Source of the DNA: Anderseniella sp039978075
Lineage (GTDB): Bacteria > Pseudomonadota > Alphaproteobacteria > Rhizobiales > Aestuariivirgaceae
Direction: 5' to 3'
DNA length: 64,000 bases
Assembly (NCBI GenBank): GCA_039978075.1
Contig: JBDWCA010000014.1
Location: 124,001-188,000 of the forward strand
Made by a program: the position numbers and the translations under genes. The notes under the pieces were generated by a model that saw only the letters and a list, made by a program, of their open reading frames with translations, was not told the origin of the DNA and did not search any database. This document shows, piece by piece, positions 18,318-26,247 of the stretch; position 1 is the stretch's first letter, and each line of letters begins with the position of its first letter.

Positions 18318-19201
18318 GCAGCATGTCAATTATTCGCAGGTTTCGCAAATTGCGCCGGGCTCCTTTCTGGACTGTCGCCTCCAGCATATTGCAGTCAGGT
18401 GAGCGTATAGCCAATCGCCGCACGAGCCGCATACTGGTGCGTTCAAGCGCAGTTGGCATGCTGACGCTGGTGACAGGATATGGCCTGCTTGTCGGAGATC
18501 ATCTGTCAGATCCGACAAGCGGGACGCGCGGACTGCCGGCTCAGGTCTCGTCGTATTTCGGTTATGCGGCAGAACAGATCCGGATTACCGGCCTGAAACG
18601 AATGGGTGGTGCAACTGTGCTGAAAGCCATTGGCATCAAGCCGGGCGGCTCACTCATCGGGTTTGATGCAAACAATGCACGCTCGATTCTGCTCAATCTG
18701 GATTGGGTGCAGGAAGCCAGCGTGCGGGTTGTGCCGCCCAACCGTATCGAAATCGAAATTGGTGAGCGGGAACCGTTTGCCGTCTGGCAACGTGGCGGCA
18801 ATTATTATGTCATCGACCGCGAGGGTGCCGCGATTGCCAGTTTTGAAGCGCACAAGTTCCCGCATCTGATGCTGGTATCGGGCGAAGGCGCCCAGGAAAG
18901 CGTTTCGCAACTTGTTAACCAACTTGAAGCATGGCCTGAGTTACATTCAAGGATCAAGGCGGCGGCACGTGTGGGAAAACGTAGGTGGTCGCTGTATTTT
19001 GCTGGCGGACGGCAGGCTCTGTTGCCTGAAAGGGACGTGGAGAAGGCCCTCGCCAATTTGGCAGACCTGGATGCCCGGTATGGCGTCCTGGCATCGGGGA
19101 TAGAGCAGGTGGACCTTCGTCTTGCCGGTTCTGCCGTGATGGTTCCGTTTGATGGTGCCAAGGTAGACGCGGACCGCAAAGTTGCTTTGCGCAATCGTTG
19201 A
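18314..19201 (+). CDS. ftsQ: cell division protein FtsQ
   Basis: A bitopic divisome scaffold protein. After a ~50-residue cytoplasmic, Arg-rich N-terminus comes one membrane helix (SAVGMLTLVTGYGLLVGDHL), a POTRA domain beginning QIRITGLKRMGGATVLKAIGIKPG, the NLDWVQEASVRVVPPNRIEIEIGEREPFAVWQ segment typical of FtsQ, and a beta domain ending near VDLRLAGSAVMVP. The protein has 295 residues and is coupled to ddl by a 4-bp overlap. Confidence 0.96.
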   Translation: MSSMSIIRRFRKLRRAPFWTVASSILQSGERIANRRTSRILVRSSAVGMLTLVTGYGLLVGDHLSDPTSGTRGLPAQVSSYFGYAAEQIRITGLKRMGGATVLKAIGIKPGGSLIGFDANNARSILLNLDWVQEASVRVVPPNRIEIEIGEREPFAVWQRGGNYYVIDREGAAIASFEAHKFPHLMLVSGEGAQESVSQLVNQLEAWPELHSRIKAAARVGKRRWSLYFAGGRQALLPERDVEKALANLADLDARYGVLASGIEQVDLRLAGSAVMVPFDGAKVDADRKVALRNR

Positions 19202-19261
19202 ACAGAACTGACCGGCGGTGGTTCCGGGTGTGTAGATTGTTTGAGTAGGTTTTTGAGTTTC

Positions 19262-20584
19262 ATGAAAGTTGTGCCTTTTCCATCTTCGTCCGCTCATGGC
19301 GGTTCGACCCTCGCATCGGTGCCTTCCACCATCGCGGCACTGGATATCGGTTCCACCAAAATTTGCTGCCTGATCGGATCCATCGAAGGCCGCAGGCGCC
19401 GTGCTGTCGATGAAACGGTACCGCAGATCAAGGTTGTTGGTGCCGGTCATTGCCGTTCTGAGGGTGTGAACGGCGGTGCCGTTGCTGATCTGGATGATGC
19501 CGAACGCGCTCTGCGCACGGCAATTGACCAGGCTGAACGCATGGCCGGACGCACGATTTCCGATGTCTATGTGAACATGTCAGGTGGCCGAACTGTAAGT
19601 GTGCATGTCTCCGGTCAGACTGCGCTCGCCCGACAGCCTGTTGATGAAGCAGCCAAGCGCCGGGCGGCGGTTAACGCGATGTCGAAGGTCGAAACCGGTG
19701 GTCGTGCAGTTCTGCATGCATCGGTAATACAATACCGCCTTGATGATACGCGTGGCGTGCGTGAGCCCGAAGGTATGCATGGCAGTACACTGACGGCAGA
19801 CATGAATGTTGTTCTGGCTGATCCGCACGCCATTACAAATCTGGGTATCCTGCTGGAGCGCTGCCATCTGGATGCGGTCGGTTTCGTGGTCGCGCCCTAT
19901 GCTGCCGCGCGCTCGGTTCTGCTGGCCGATGAAATGGAACTGGGTGTTGCAGTGATCGAGCTTGGTGGCGGCACCACTTCATATGCAGTGTTCAATGAAG
20001 GCATGCTGGCTCATGCGGATATGGTTCCGGTGGGGTCTCACCACGTGACCACGGATATAGCCCGTGGTCTCAACACAACCATGGCGCATGCAGAACGGGT
20101 CAAGACTCTATGGGGCTCAACTGTACCTGCCCAGCTTGATGAACGTGAACTGATTACCTGCCCGATCCTCGGCGAGACCGGTAGCGATGCCGTGCAGAGC
20201 ATTCCACGCTCGATGATCTGCGGCGTTGTCCGCCCGCGCATGGAAGAGATATTTGAAATCATCCGGGACAGGCTGGACCAGGTGCCGACGGCACGTAATT
20301 TCGTGCGTCGTGTGGTGCTGACGGGTGGTGGTGGCCAGTTGAACGGTGTTGAGCAACTGGCAGGAGAAATTCTCGGCCGGCGGGTTCGCGTGGCAAAACC
20401 CTCTCGCTTTGACGGCTTGCCGGATGCGTTGTCCACACCGGGTTTCTGCGTCGCAACGGGTCTGCTGCGCTATGGCCTGATGCCAGATGAGCAGGCGGCA
20501 AATCTGGGCGCACTGATCGCTGGCGCTGGCCATGACAGCAGTTATTTCAGCCGGGTCGGGCAGTGGCTCAAGGAAAGCTTCTGA
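19262..20584 (+). CDS. ftsA: cell division protein FtsA
   Basis: An actin-like ATPase that anchors the Z ring to the membrane. Visible blocks are IAALDIGSTKICCLIGS (phosphate 1), VNMSGGRTVSVHVSG in the 1C domain, VIELGGGTTSYAVF (phosphate 2), VLTGGGGQLNGVEQLA, and the C-terminal SYFSRVGQWLKESF amphipathic helix, which is the membrane targeting sequence. I chose ATG 19262; a TTG at 19241 would add seven residues, and neither has a strong ribosome site. Its normal partner ftsZ is not next: a 5.7-kb accessory block follows. Confidence 0.96.
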   Translation: MKVVPFPSSSAHGGSTLASVPSTIAALDIGSTKICCLIGSIEGRRRRAVDETVPQIKVVGAGHCRSEGVNGGAVADLDDAERALRTAIDQAERMAGRTISDVYVNMSGGRTVSVHVSGQTALARQPVDEAAKRRAAVNAMSKVETGGRAVLHASVIQYRLDDTRGVREPEGMHGSTLTADMNVVLADPHAITNLGILLERCHLDAVGFVVAPYAAARSVLLADEMELGVAVIELGGGTTSYAVFNEGMLAHADMVPVGSHHVTTDIARGLNTTMAHAERVKTLWGSTVPAQLDERELITCPILGETGSDAVQSIPRSMICGVVRPRMEEIFEIIRDRLDQVPTARNFVRRVVLTGGGGQLNGVEQLAGEILGRRVRVAKPSRFDGLPDALSTPGFCVATGLLRYGLMPDEQAANLGALIAGAGHDSSYFSRVGQWLKESF

Positions 20585-20670
20585 TCCGGCCGCCGTCACC
20601 GGGTCTGGATTATCGGTTCACCTGAGCCCATGTTTCTATGAAGCGATTTTCGGATAAGGCCTGATCTCAC

Positions 20671-21501
20671 ATGGTCCAGATTGCAAAGACGCTTTGGCGA
20701 GCAACAATTAAATTCATTGATGATGGCGGCTCAGCGATTGCCAGCAATGTCGCTCTTTCCCTGTTGCTTTCGCTGTTTCCGTTTTTGATGCTGGTTACGT
20801 CGCTGGTGCGTATCTGGGGCAGTCCTGCCCTGGTTGACGAGGTTTTCAATCTCGTGCTTGAGCACTGGCCTGCCGACAGCGAAAAGGCGATCACCGATCA
20901 GGTCAAGATCATGGTGGCCCAAAGACCCAACGAATTCTTTTCCATCGGTACATTTGTGGCGCTTGTTCTGGCCACCAACGGTATCGAGAATGCCCGCGAT
21001 GGTCTGAACCGGGCATATCGGGTAACGGAAACCCGCCCGTTCTGGTGGCGGCGCCTGCAAAGCGCAATGTTTGTCATTATCGGCGCTTTCGGGCTTATCC
21101 TGGCTGCTTTCATTCTTATTGCGACGCCGCTTGTATGGTCGTTCCTGGTCAACAAACTTGCCTGGCTGGAACCGTTTTCCTTTACTGTCGGTGCCACCAA
21201 GTATGCGCTTGCTGTTGGTGTCCTGACGCTTTCACTGTTTTGCTTTCATCGCTTCCTGCCCGATGGCAAGCGTTCCATCAGGACCACTTTCCCTGGTATC
21301 GCCCTGACGATTTCCGGCATCATTGTTGGATCGCAACTCTTCGCCATCTATCTGCAGACGATTGCCAACTACACCGCCCTTTATGCCGGGCTGGCGGGCA
21401 CCATGGTTGCCATCGTTTATCTTTATGGCCTGTCTGCGCTCATTCTGTTTGGTGCGGAGTTCAACGCAGCCCTTGCAGAAGAAAAAAGTGCTGGAAGTTA
21501 G
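20671..21501 (+). CDS. YihY/BrkB-type membrane protein
   Basis: A six-helix inner-membrane protein of 276 residues in the YihY/virulence-factor-BrkB family (formerly misannotated as RNase BN). The family block appears as GGSAIASNVALSLLLSLFPFLML, TNGIENARDGLNRAYRV, and AGLAGTMVAIVYLYGLSALILFGAEFNAAL near the end. The transported or bound molecule is not known for the family. It begins the block that interrupts ftsA-ftsZ, and is separated from ftsA by 86 bp. Confidence 0.92.
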   Translation: MVQIAKTLWRATIKFIDDGGSAIASNVALSLLLSLFPFLMLVTSLVRIWGSPALVDEVFNLVLEHWPADSEKAITDQVKIMVAQRPNEFFSIGTFVALVLATNGIENARDGLNRAYRVTETRPFWWRRLQSAMFVIIGAFGLILAAFILIATPLVWSFLVNKLAWLEPFSFTVGATKYALAVGVLTLSLFCFHRFLPDGKRSIRTTFPGIALTISGIIVGSQLFAIYLQTIANYTALYAGLAGTMVAIVYLYGLSALILFGAEFNAALAEEKSAGS

Positions 21502-21517
21502 ATGGCTGCCTCCGGGG

Positions 21518-22255
21518 TTACAGTTCTATTTGCCGGCTGAAAATAGCCCGGGCCACCGCCTGTTCCCGGGTCTTTGCCCCCAGTTTGGCCCGGGCATTCT
21601 TCAGATACAGATTGACCGCTGATTCACTTATGCCAAGTTTGTCGGCGATCTTGGAAACCCGGTAACCGGCGCACAGCCAGAGCAGGACCTCGCGCTCGCG
21701 GACACTCAGCAGTTTTTCATTGGTCTCGCGTCCAAGCCCCAGTGAAACCATCCGTTCATACGCCAGCAGCCCGGCCAGATGTGCCTGGTGGCCGTGGTCT
21801 GCTACCAGCTTGTGGAAAGCGTCTTCCGGTTCACGGCTGGAAAACATCCAACCTCCGAAAACCTGATTTTCACTGGTACGGACCGGGATGCCGAGGCCGC
21901 CGGTGTTGCCGGACTGGGCCACACGATCCAGGAATTCCTGATGTTTTGGTGAGCTTCCGGGAAAGCTCGACAGATCCCTGGTCAACACCTTTTGTGTGCT
22001 CGGCTTGTGACAGCTGAACTGAAGGAACGGATCAATGTCGATTAACTCACCTGCGGTATAGGCGTCATGGAACTCATTGCCGAGATCGGTTTGCAGGTAT
22101 CTTGATTCCAGTTTGCTGCCTGAGCGTTCCGCCAATGTCAGCGAGCAGGAACTGAAGCCGAGATTGTGACTGAATTCCGCGGTGCACCGCCAGATGTCTG
22201 CGGCGTCAGCCAGGGTTATCATTCGATCCGCGAAATTCTCGAATGCTGTGGGCAT
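21518..22255 (-). CDS. LuxR-type regulator with autoinducer-binding domain (solo)
   Basis: A 245-residue protein with an N-terminal autoinducer-binding domain (about residues 15-160) and a C-terminal GerE helix-turn-helix (LSVREREVLLWLCAGYRVSKIADKLGISESAVNLYLKNARAKLGA). The acyl-homoserine-lactone pocket has the conserved Asp-Pro (DIDPF) and a Tyr (HDAYTAG) but has Phe where TraR-type proteins carry the first Trp, and no clear second Trp, so the ligand may not be a normal AHL. No luxI-like synthase occurs in the window. It ends 17 bp from the YihY gene, tail to tail. Confidence 0.9.
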   Translation of the reverse strand: MPTAFENFADRMITLADAADIWRCTAEFSHNLGFSSCSLTLAERSGSKLESRYLQTDLGNEFHDAYTAGELIDIDPFLQFSCHKPSTQKVLTRDLSSFPGSSPKHQEFLDRVAQSGNTGGLGIPVRTSENQVFGGWMFSSREPEDAFHKLVADHGHQAHLAGLLAYERMVSLGLGRETNEKLLSVREREVLLWLCAGYRVSKIADKLGISESAVNLYLKNARAKLGAKTREQAVARAIFSRQIEL

Positions 22256-22397
22256 GGCGTTGTCCTGCCTTGTGATCCGCGCCCCGCATTCATGATGACG
22301 TTGAGGCAGTCAGATTTCAATATATGGATTTTGCCATATTGCGAGGATGGGTGCCGAACGGCTTCATTCCTGTCCGGGGTGTCATATGGAGAGTTGC

Positions 22398-23243
22398 ATG
22401 TTCAGGAAAGACCTTCGCCGCATTGCAATGTCCGGTTCCTGGTTTGCAACCATGCTGGTCCTGGTTGCGGGTATGATCATCTTGTCATCCCCCTCCGCAG
22501 TAGCTGACAATCATGATGTGACCTGTGCCGAGTACGCCGCCTCTGCGGTGTCTCGCGCCCGGGACAATGCAAAACTGGGCTGTGGGTTCAAGGGCGGAAG
22601 ATGGGCTGATGATCATGCGGGCCACCTGAACTGGTGTCAGACATCGGCCACTAAACAACTTATTCATCGTGAGCTTGATATCCGCCAGAAGCAGATGCAG
22701 GCCTGCAAGGCGAAGATTGCAAAGAGCAACGAAGGACCGTGCAGGCTGTATGCGATCCAGGCAATCGCCCAGAACGGTCTGAACAAGGATTACAAATGCG
22801 GGTTCAAAGGTGGCAACTGGTCGGACAACAAGCAGGGTCACCAGAATTGGTGTGTCCAGGTTGGCTACAAGACGGCCAAGGCCAGGGCCTCTGACTGGAG
22901 GGATCGCAAGCTGGACGAATGCAAGTCCAAACCCATTGTGTATTCTCCTGTATGGGGTGGAGCCTATCGTGGCGAAAGACTGCCGGTAGATGTCTGCAGC
23001 CGTAACTCCAAAGACAATTCAAACAGTCCGCAAATGTGCGGCAAGGCGAATGCGCAGTTGTTTTGCACGCTGAAGGGAGATGGCGACGTGGTTAAATACA
23101 GCACGGCCTGGAAGGACAAACGTGCAGGTACTTTCAGCGTCAAGGCAGATTTACCGGTGTCATGGTATCTCGATACCAAAAGACCCTGTTTCGGCAAGTG
23201 TTCCTATTTTTCCAGGGTGGTCTGCAAGCGGGCAGGCACCTAG
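22398..23243 (+). CDS. secreted Cys-rich protein with duplicated domain, unknown function
   Basis: The start ATG 22398 has GGAGAG five bases upstream; earlier in-frame starts lack this. A signal peptide (MFRKDLRRIAMSGSW... LSSPSAVA-D) leads to two tandem copies of a ~65-residue module: C-x2-Y-A...A...CGFKGG-x-W-x-D...GH-x-NWC....C, at about residues 42-101 and 114-174. Each copy has four cysteines in the same spacing, implying two disulphides. The last ~100 residues carry eight or so more cysteines and a different fold. I have seen the CGF..G.RW..D...H..WC pattern in unnamed alphaproteobacterial proteins; no function is known to me. It is transcribed divergently from the LuxR gene. Confidence 0.82.
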   Translation: MFRKDLRRIAMSGSWFATMLVLVAGMIILSSPSAVADNHDVTCAEYAASAVSRARDNAKLGCGFKGGRWADDHAGHLNWCQTSATKQLIHRELDIRQKQMQACKAKIAKSNEGPCRLYAIQAIAQNGLNKDYKCGFKGGNWSDNKQGHQNWCVQVGYKTAKARASDWRDRKLDECKSKPIVYSPVWGGAYRGERLPVDVCSRNSKDNSNSPQMCGKANAQLFCTLKGDGDVVKYSTAWKDKRAGTFSVKADLPVSWYLDTKRPCFGKCSYFSRVVCKRAGT

Positions 23244-23251
23244 GTTTTCGG

Positions 23252-24109
23252 TCAGCGCTTCGGATTAACTGGGCGGTTTTCAGTCCAGTCATAGGTGCCG
23301 AGGTCACGCTCACGCACTGCCTGTTTCCAGCCAACGTCCTCGGCGCGATGTTTGAAGTTCAGACCTTCAGGTGAGTGCCGGGTGATGCCGTCGAACACGG
23401 TCGCCATCATCTGGGTGTTGGCAAGCCCCATTGCATCAATTGCCTGATTGATCACCAGTTTCTGCATCATCAACTGATTTGTGGGAACGGTCGAGATGCG
23501 TGCGGCCAGATTTTCAATATAGGCGTCAAGCTCAGCCGGTGGCACCGCCTTGTGCACCAGGCCAATGTGCTCCGCTTCACGCCCGTCGATCCTGTCGCCG
23601 GTCAGCAACATGCGTTTGGCACCTTCTGCACCGAGACGGTAGACCCACATTGCTGTGGTCGGGCAGCCCCAGACGCGGGTCGGCATGTAGCCGATTTCAG
23701 CGTCGTCCGCCATGACGACGAGATCGCAGCAAAGCGCAATGTCGGAGCCGCCGGCCACTGCATATCCGTGTACCTTGCAGATCACCGGTTTGTAACTGCG
23801 CCACAAGGACATGAACAGGTCGGTGTTGCGCTTCATGAAGGCATAGTCCTTCATCGGATCCCAGGGCATTTCCTGGGTAACGGAGCTCTCACCTGCGGTT
23901 TCTGCATAGGCCTTTAGATCGTATCCGGCACAAAATGCCCGGCCTGCGCCGCTCAGGACAATCACATGCACATCGTCATCAGCATTGGCGCGCGCCACGC
24001 AATCAGCAAGTTGCTGAGGGACTTCACCATCAATGGCATTGAGGACGTCCGGACGGTTCAGAGTGATCCGCCCGATGCGTCCGTCGCCGTGATATTCTAC
24101 CTTTGCCAT
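23252..24109 (-). CDS. enoyl-CoA hydratase/isomerase family protein
   Basis: A crotonase-fold protein of 285 residues. The oxyanion-hole segments are clear: GAGRAFCAGYDLKAYAE and KVHGYAVAGGSDIALCCDLV. The usual second catalytic Glu position in the EIGYMPTRVWGCPTTAMWVYRLG block is replaced by other residues, so hydration of an enoyl-CoA is not assured. A GCGGG-AAAA-CCCGC hairpin lies directly upstream of the CAGGAGG ribosome site. It is the last gene of a three-gene minus-strand group with the cupin and FAD oxidase genes. The substrate is unknown. Confidence 0.9.
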   Translation of the reverse strand: MAKVEYHGDGRIGRITLNRPDVLNAIDGEVPQQLADCVARANADDDVHVIVLSGAGRAFCAGYDLKAYAETAGESSVTQEMPWDPMKDYAFMKRNTDLFMSLWRSYKPVICKVHGYAVAGGSDIALCCDLVVMADDAEIGYMPTRVWGCPTTAMWVYRLGAEGAKRMLLTGDRIDGREAEHIGLVHKAVPPAELDAYIENLAARISTVPTNQLMMQKLVINQAIDAMGLANTQMMATVFDGITRHSPEGLNFKHRAEDVGWKQAVRERDLGTYDWTENRPVNPKR

Positions 24110-24178
24110 TAAGCTGCCTCCTGCGGGTTTTCCCGCATGAGGCTCGCAAGTTAGCGTCGTCTGATCAAGCGCAGTTTT

Positions 24179-24541
24179 CTATTTAACGTGGCGAACCAGG
24201 AAGTGTTTCTTGGTGGTTTCCACCACGTCCCAGTGACCTTCAAATCCGTTTGGGATGATGAAGCTGTCACCGGCGCGGAAATCTTTTGCGGTTCCGTCCT
24301 TGGCGACCAGGCGGCAGTGGCCGGACAGGATGAAACAGATTTCATCACGATCTGCGAATACGTGCCACTTGCCCGGCGTGCTGGTCCAGGTGCCGGACAT
24401 GACAATGCCGTCCGGGCTTTCGAACCGGATCTGGGTGGTGTGATGCGGATCGCCCTCGAACACGCGGTCCGGCAAGTCTGCAAGACGGCGATGGGTTTCT
24501 TCGACGTTGTCGGCGAAGTCGATGATCGGCGTACTGGTCAT
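24179..24541 (-). CDS. cupin-domain protein
   Basis: A 120-residue single-domain cupin of the type fused or linked to amine metabolism genes (DUF861-like). Cupin strand motifs are GKWHVFADRDEICFILSGHCRLV and FRAGDSFIIPNGFEGHWDVVE. It lies 36 bp downstream of the FAD oxidoreductase gene, so both probably act on the same compound. Metal ligands are incomplete compared with a two-His cupin, which suggests a binding rather than a dioxygenase role (inference). Confidence 0.85.
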   Translation of the reverse strand: MTSTPIIDFADNVEETHRRLADLPDRVFEGDPHHTTQIRFESPDGIVMSGTWTSTPGKWHVFADRDEICFILSGHCRLVAKDGTAKDFRAGDSFIIPNGFEGHWDVVETTKKHFLVRHVK

Positions 24542-24577
24542 ATGAACGTGTCCTGTCGTTAGTGGATCAATGTGGTT

Positions 24578-25978
24578 CTAGAATTTTTCGTCCTGCATCC
24601 AGTACCAGCCATACATCATGCGCTGGCCCATGCGGCGGAAGGGTGTGAGGATGCCGTGTCCCGGCAATTGCGAGGTAAAGATCGGCAGATCGAGCTTGTG
24701 AGCTTTGCCGGCAATCATCTGGGCCATGCGCCTGCCTGCCTGGGCAGAGTACATCACGCCGTTGCCTCCGTAGCCCATCGCATAGAAGATGCGCCTGTTG
24801 GGGTCCGGCTGGAAGATACGCGGCATCATGTCGTGGCTGACATCCACCCAGCCCCACCATGAATAATCCAGATTGATGCCGGTCAGGGCAGGGAACTTGC
24901 GGTAAAGACTTTCCTGCAAACGCTGGAGATGTTTGGGGTTTTCGGCATCTGCGCCTGTGACGGCGCTACGGCTTCCGATCTGAACACATCCATCCGGCAG
25001 AAAGCGGTAATAGTGACGCAATGTCCGGGTATCGGTCAGCGGAGAGCCGGTCTTGAAACCACAGGCTGCAATCTCGTCTGCATCCAGAGGACGTGTCACC
25101 AGCGAGTTCGAAAGTACCGGCATCAGACGGTGCTTGGTGCGCTTGTGCAGGCCCGGCGGGGTATATCCGGCTGTAGCGAGTGCAACCGTTTTTGTGCGAA
25201 CCGTGCCACCCGGTGTGGTCAGATGATTGACGCCGTTCACGGTCTTCCAGCCCATGACCGGGCTCGCCGGGTGAATTTTCACACCCAGTTTGCGAGCCAG
25301 TTTCATGTAGCCGAATGCGAGCTTTGCCGCGTGAATGGAAATCCCGTCAGGTTCCATCATGGCGCCGGCCGCTTCTTCGTCCTTTGCAACGGTTTCATGG
25401 AACTCTTCGCGCGACATGATGCGGGATTTGTAGCCGAACACTTCGTTGAGCAGTTTGGATTCAGCTTCCAGTTTGGGCATCACTCCGGGTTTGTGGGCAA
25501 TGTAGAAATGTCCGCCGTCCTGTGGGTCGCAATCGACTTCCGGTTCTGCAATCAGGCTGCGAAACAGTTCAAATGCCTCGACAATTTCGTCATGCATCTT
25601 TTTGGCAACATCAACACCCCAGCGTTGTATCCACTGCGAGCGCTTGAGCCTGCCTGATGATATCTGCGCCTGTCCGCCGTTGCGGGTGCTGCATCCCCAC
25701 GCAACGGTGTTTGCGTCCAGCACAATGGCCTTGATGCCATGTTCGCGGGCAAGATGGATGGCACATGACAAGCCTGTATAACCTGACCCGATAACCACGA
25801 CATCGGCATCAGTATCACCGGAGATCGGGCCGTCGTCAGGCGGCGGTGTGCCCGCCGTGCCGATCCAGTAGGTGGGCGCATAATCGCGATTGTGACCGGG
25901 GCCGGCATCAACCAGCGGGTCATAGTGCGGATCGTAGCTGCTTTTGGGCCAGTGTTTCGGGCGAAGGCTATCAGGCAT
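24578..25978 (-). CDS. FAD-dependent amine/amino-acid oxidoreductase (DadA/PuuB type)
   Basis: A DAO-fold flavoprotein of 466 residues: VVIGSGYTGLSCAIHLAREHG binds FAD near residue 50, and NGGQAQISSGRL and VALATAGYTPPGLHKRT follow, ending with the GYGGNGVMYSAQAGRRMAQMI block. This layout is that of gamma-glutamylputrescine oxidase and related enzymes that oxidise secondary or primary amines. I chose ATG 25978 (MPDSLRPKHW) with GGTGG about ten bases upstream over the TTG 15 bases earlier. Paired with a cupin, as in several polyamine catabolic loci; the precise substrate is unproven. Confidence 0.9.
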   Translation of the reverse strand: MPDSLRPKHWPKSSYDPHYDPLVDAGPGHNRDYAPTYWIGTAGTPPPDDGPISGDTDADVVVIGSGYTGLSCAIHLAREHGIKAIVLDANTVAWGCSTRNGGQAQISSGRLKRSQWIQRWGVDVAKKMHDEIVEAFELFRSLIAEPEVDCDPQDGGHFYIAHKPGVMPKLEAESKLLNEVFGYKSRIMSREEFHETVAKDEEAAGAMMEPDGISIHAAKLAFGYMKLARKLGVKIHPASPVMGWKTVNGVNHLTTPGGTVRTKTVALATAGYTPPGLHKRTKHRLMPVLSNSLVTRPLDADEIAACGFKTGSPLTDTRTLRHYYRFLPDGCVQIGSRSAVTGADAENPKHLQRLQESLYRKFPALTGINLDYSWWGWVDVSHDMMPRIFQPDPNRRIFYAMGYGGNGVMYSAQAGRRMAQMIAGKAHKLDLPIFTSQLPGHGILTPFRRMGQRMMYGWYWMQDEKF

Positions 25979-26179
25979 GACAGAAACCACCAAAAATGTG
26001 ACGTGGGATGATCCTCACGTCCATTTTTCGGCTATATGCCCTTATCCACTGGTCCCATACCCTCAGATTCGACAATCTTGTGGTACCACATTGGTGCCAG
26101 AGCGGTTCTGCAACCTGTTAACTTCTGTAAACGCGCTGCGCCGATTTATTGCAATTTTCTGCACTGCAGTAAGGTCGCG

Positions 26180-26194
26180 TTAACCATTTGTTAG
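26180..26194. promoter_or_regulatory. CtrA-binding-like box upstream of ftsZ
   Basis: TTAACCATTTGTTAG matches TTAA-N7-TTAA at seven of eight fixed bases and contains the full TTAACCAT half-site. It lies 54-68 bp before the ftsZ start codon. The rest of the 269-bp gap (25979-26247) holds no gene; it must contain the ftsZ promoter and that of the divergent FAD oxidoreductase. Confidence 0.6.
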
Positions 26195-26247
26195 TGATTT
26201 GGAAACCAAAATGGCACTCCCAGGGGAAATCAATTGGATGCAAAGCC

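Noticed and set aside
24110..24178. Terminator at the GCGGG-TTTT-CCCGC hairpin
   Set aside because: On the minus strand no T-run follows; it precedes the ribosome site of the enoyl-CoA hydratase gene and is more likely a leader hairpin.
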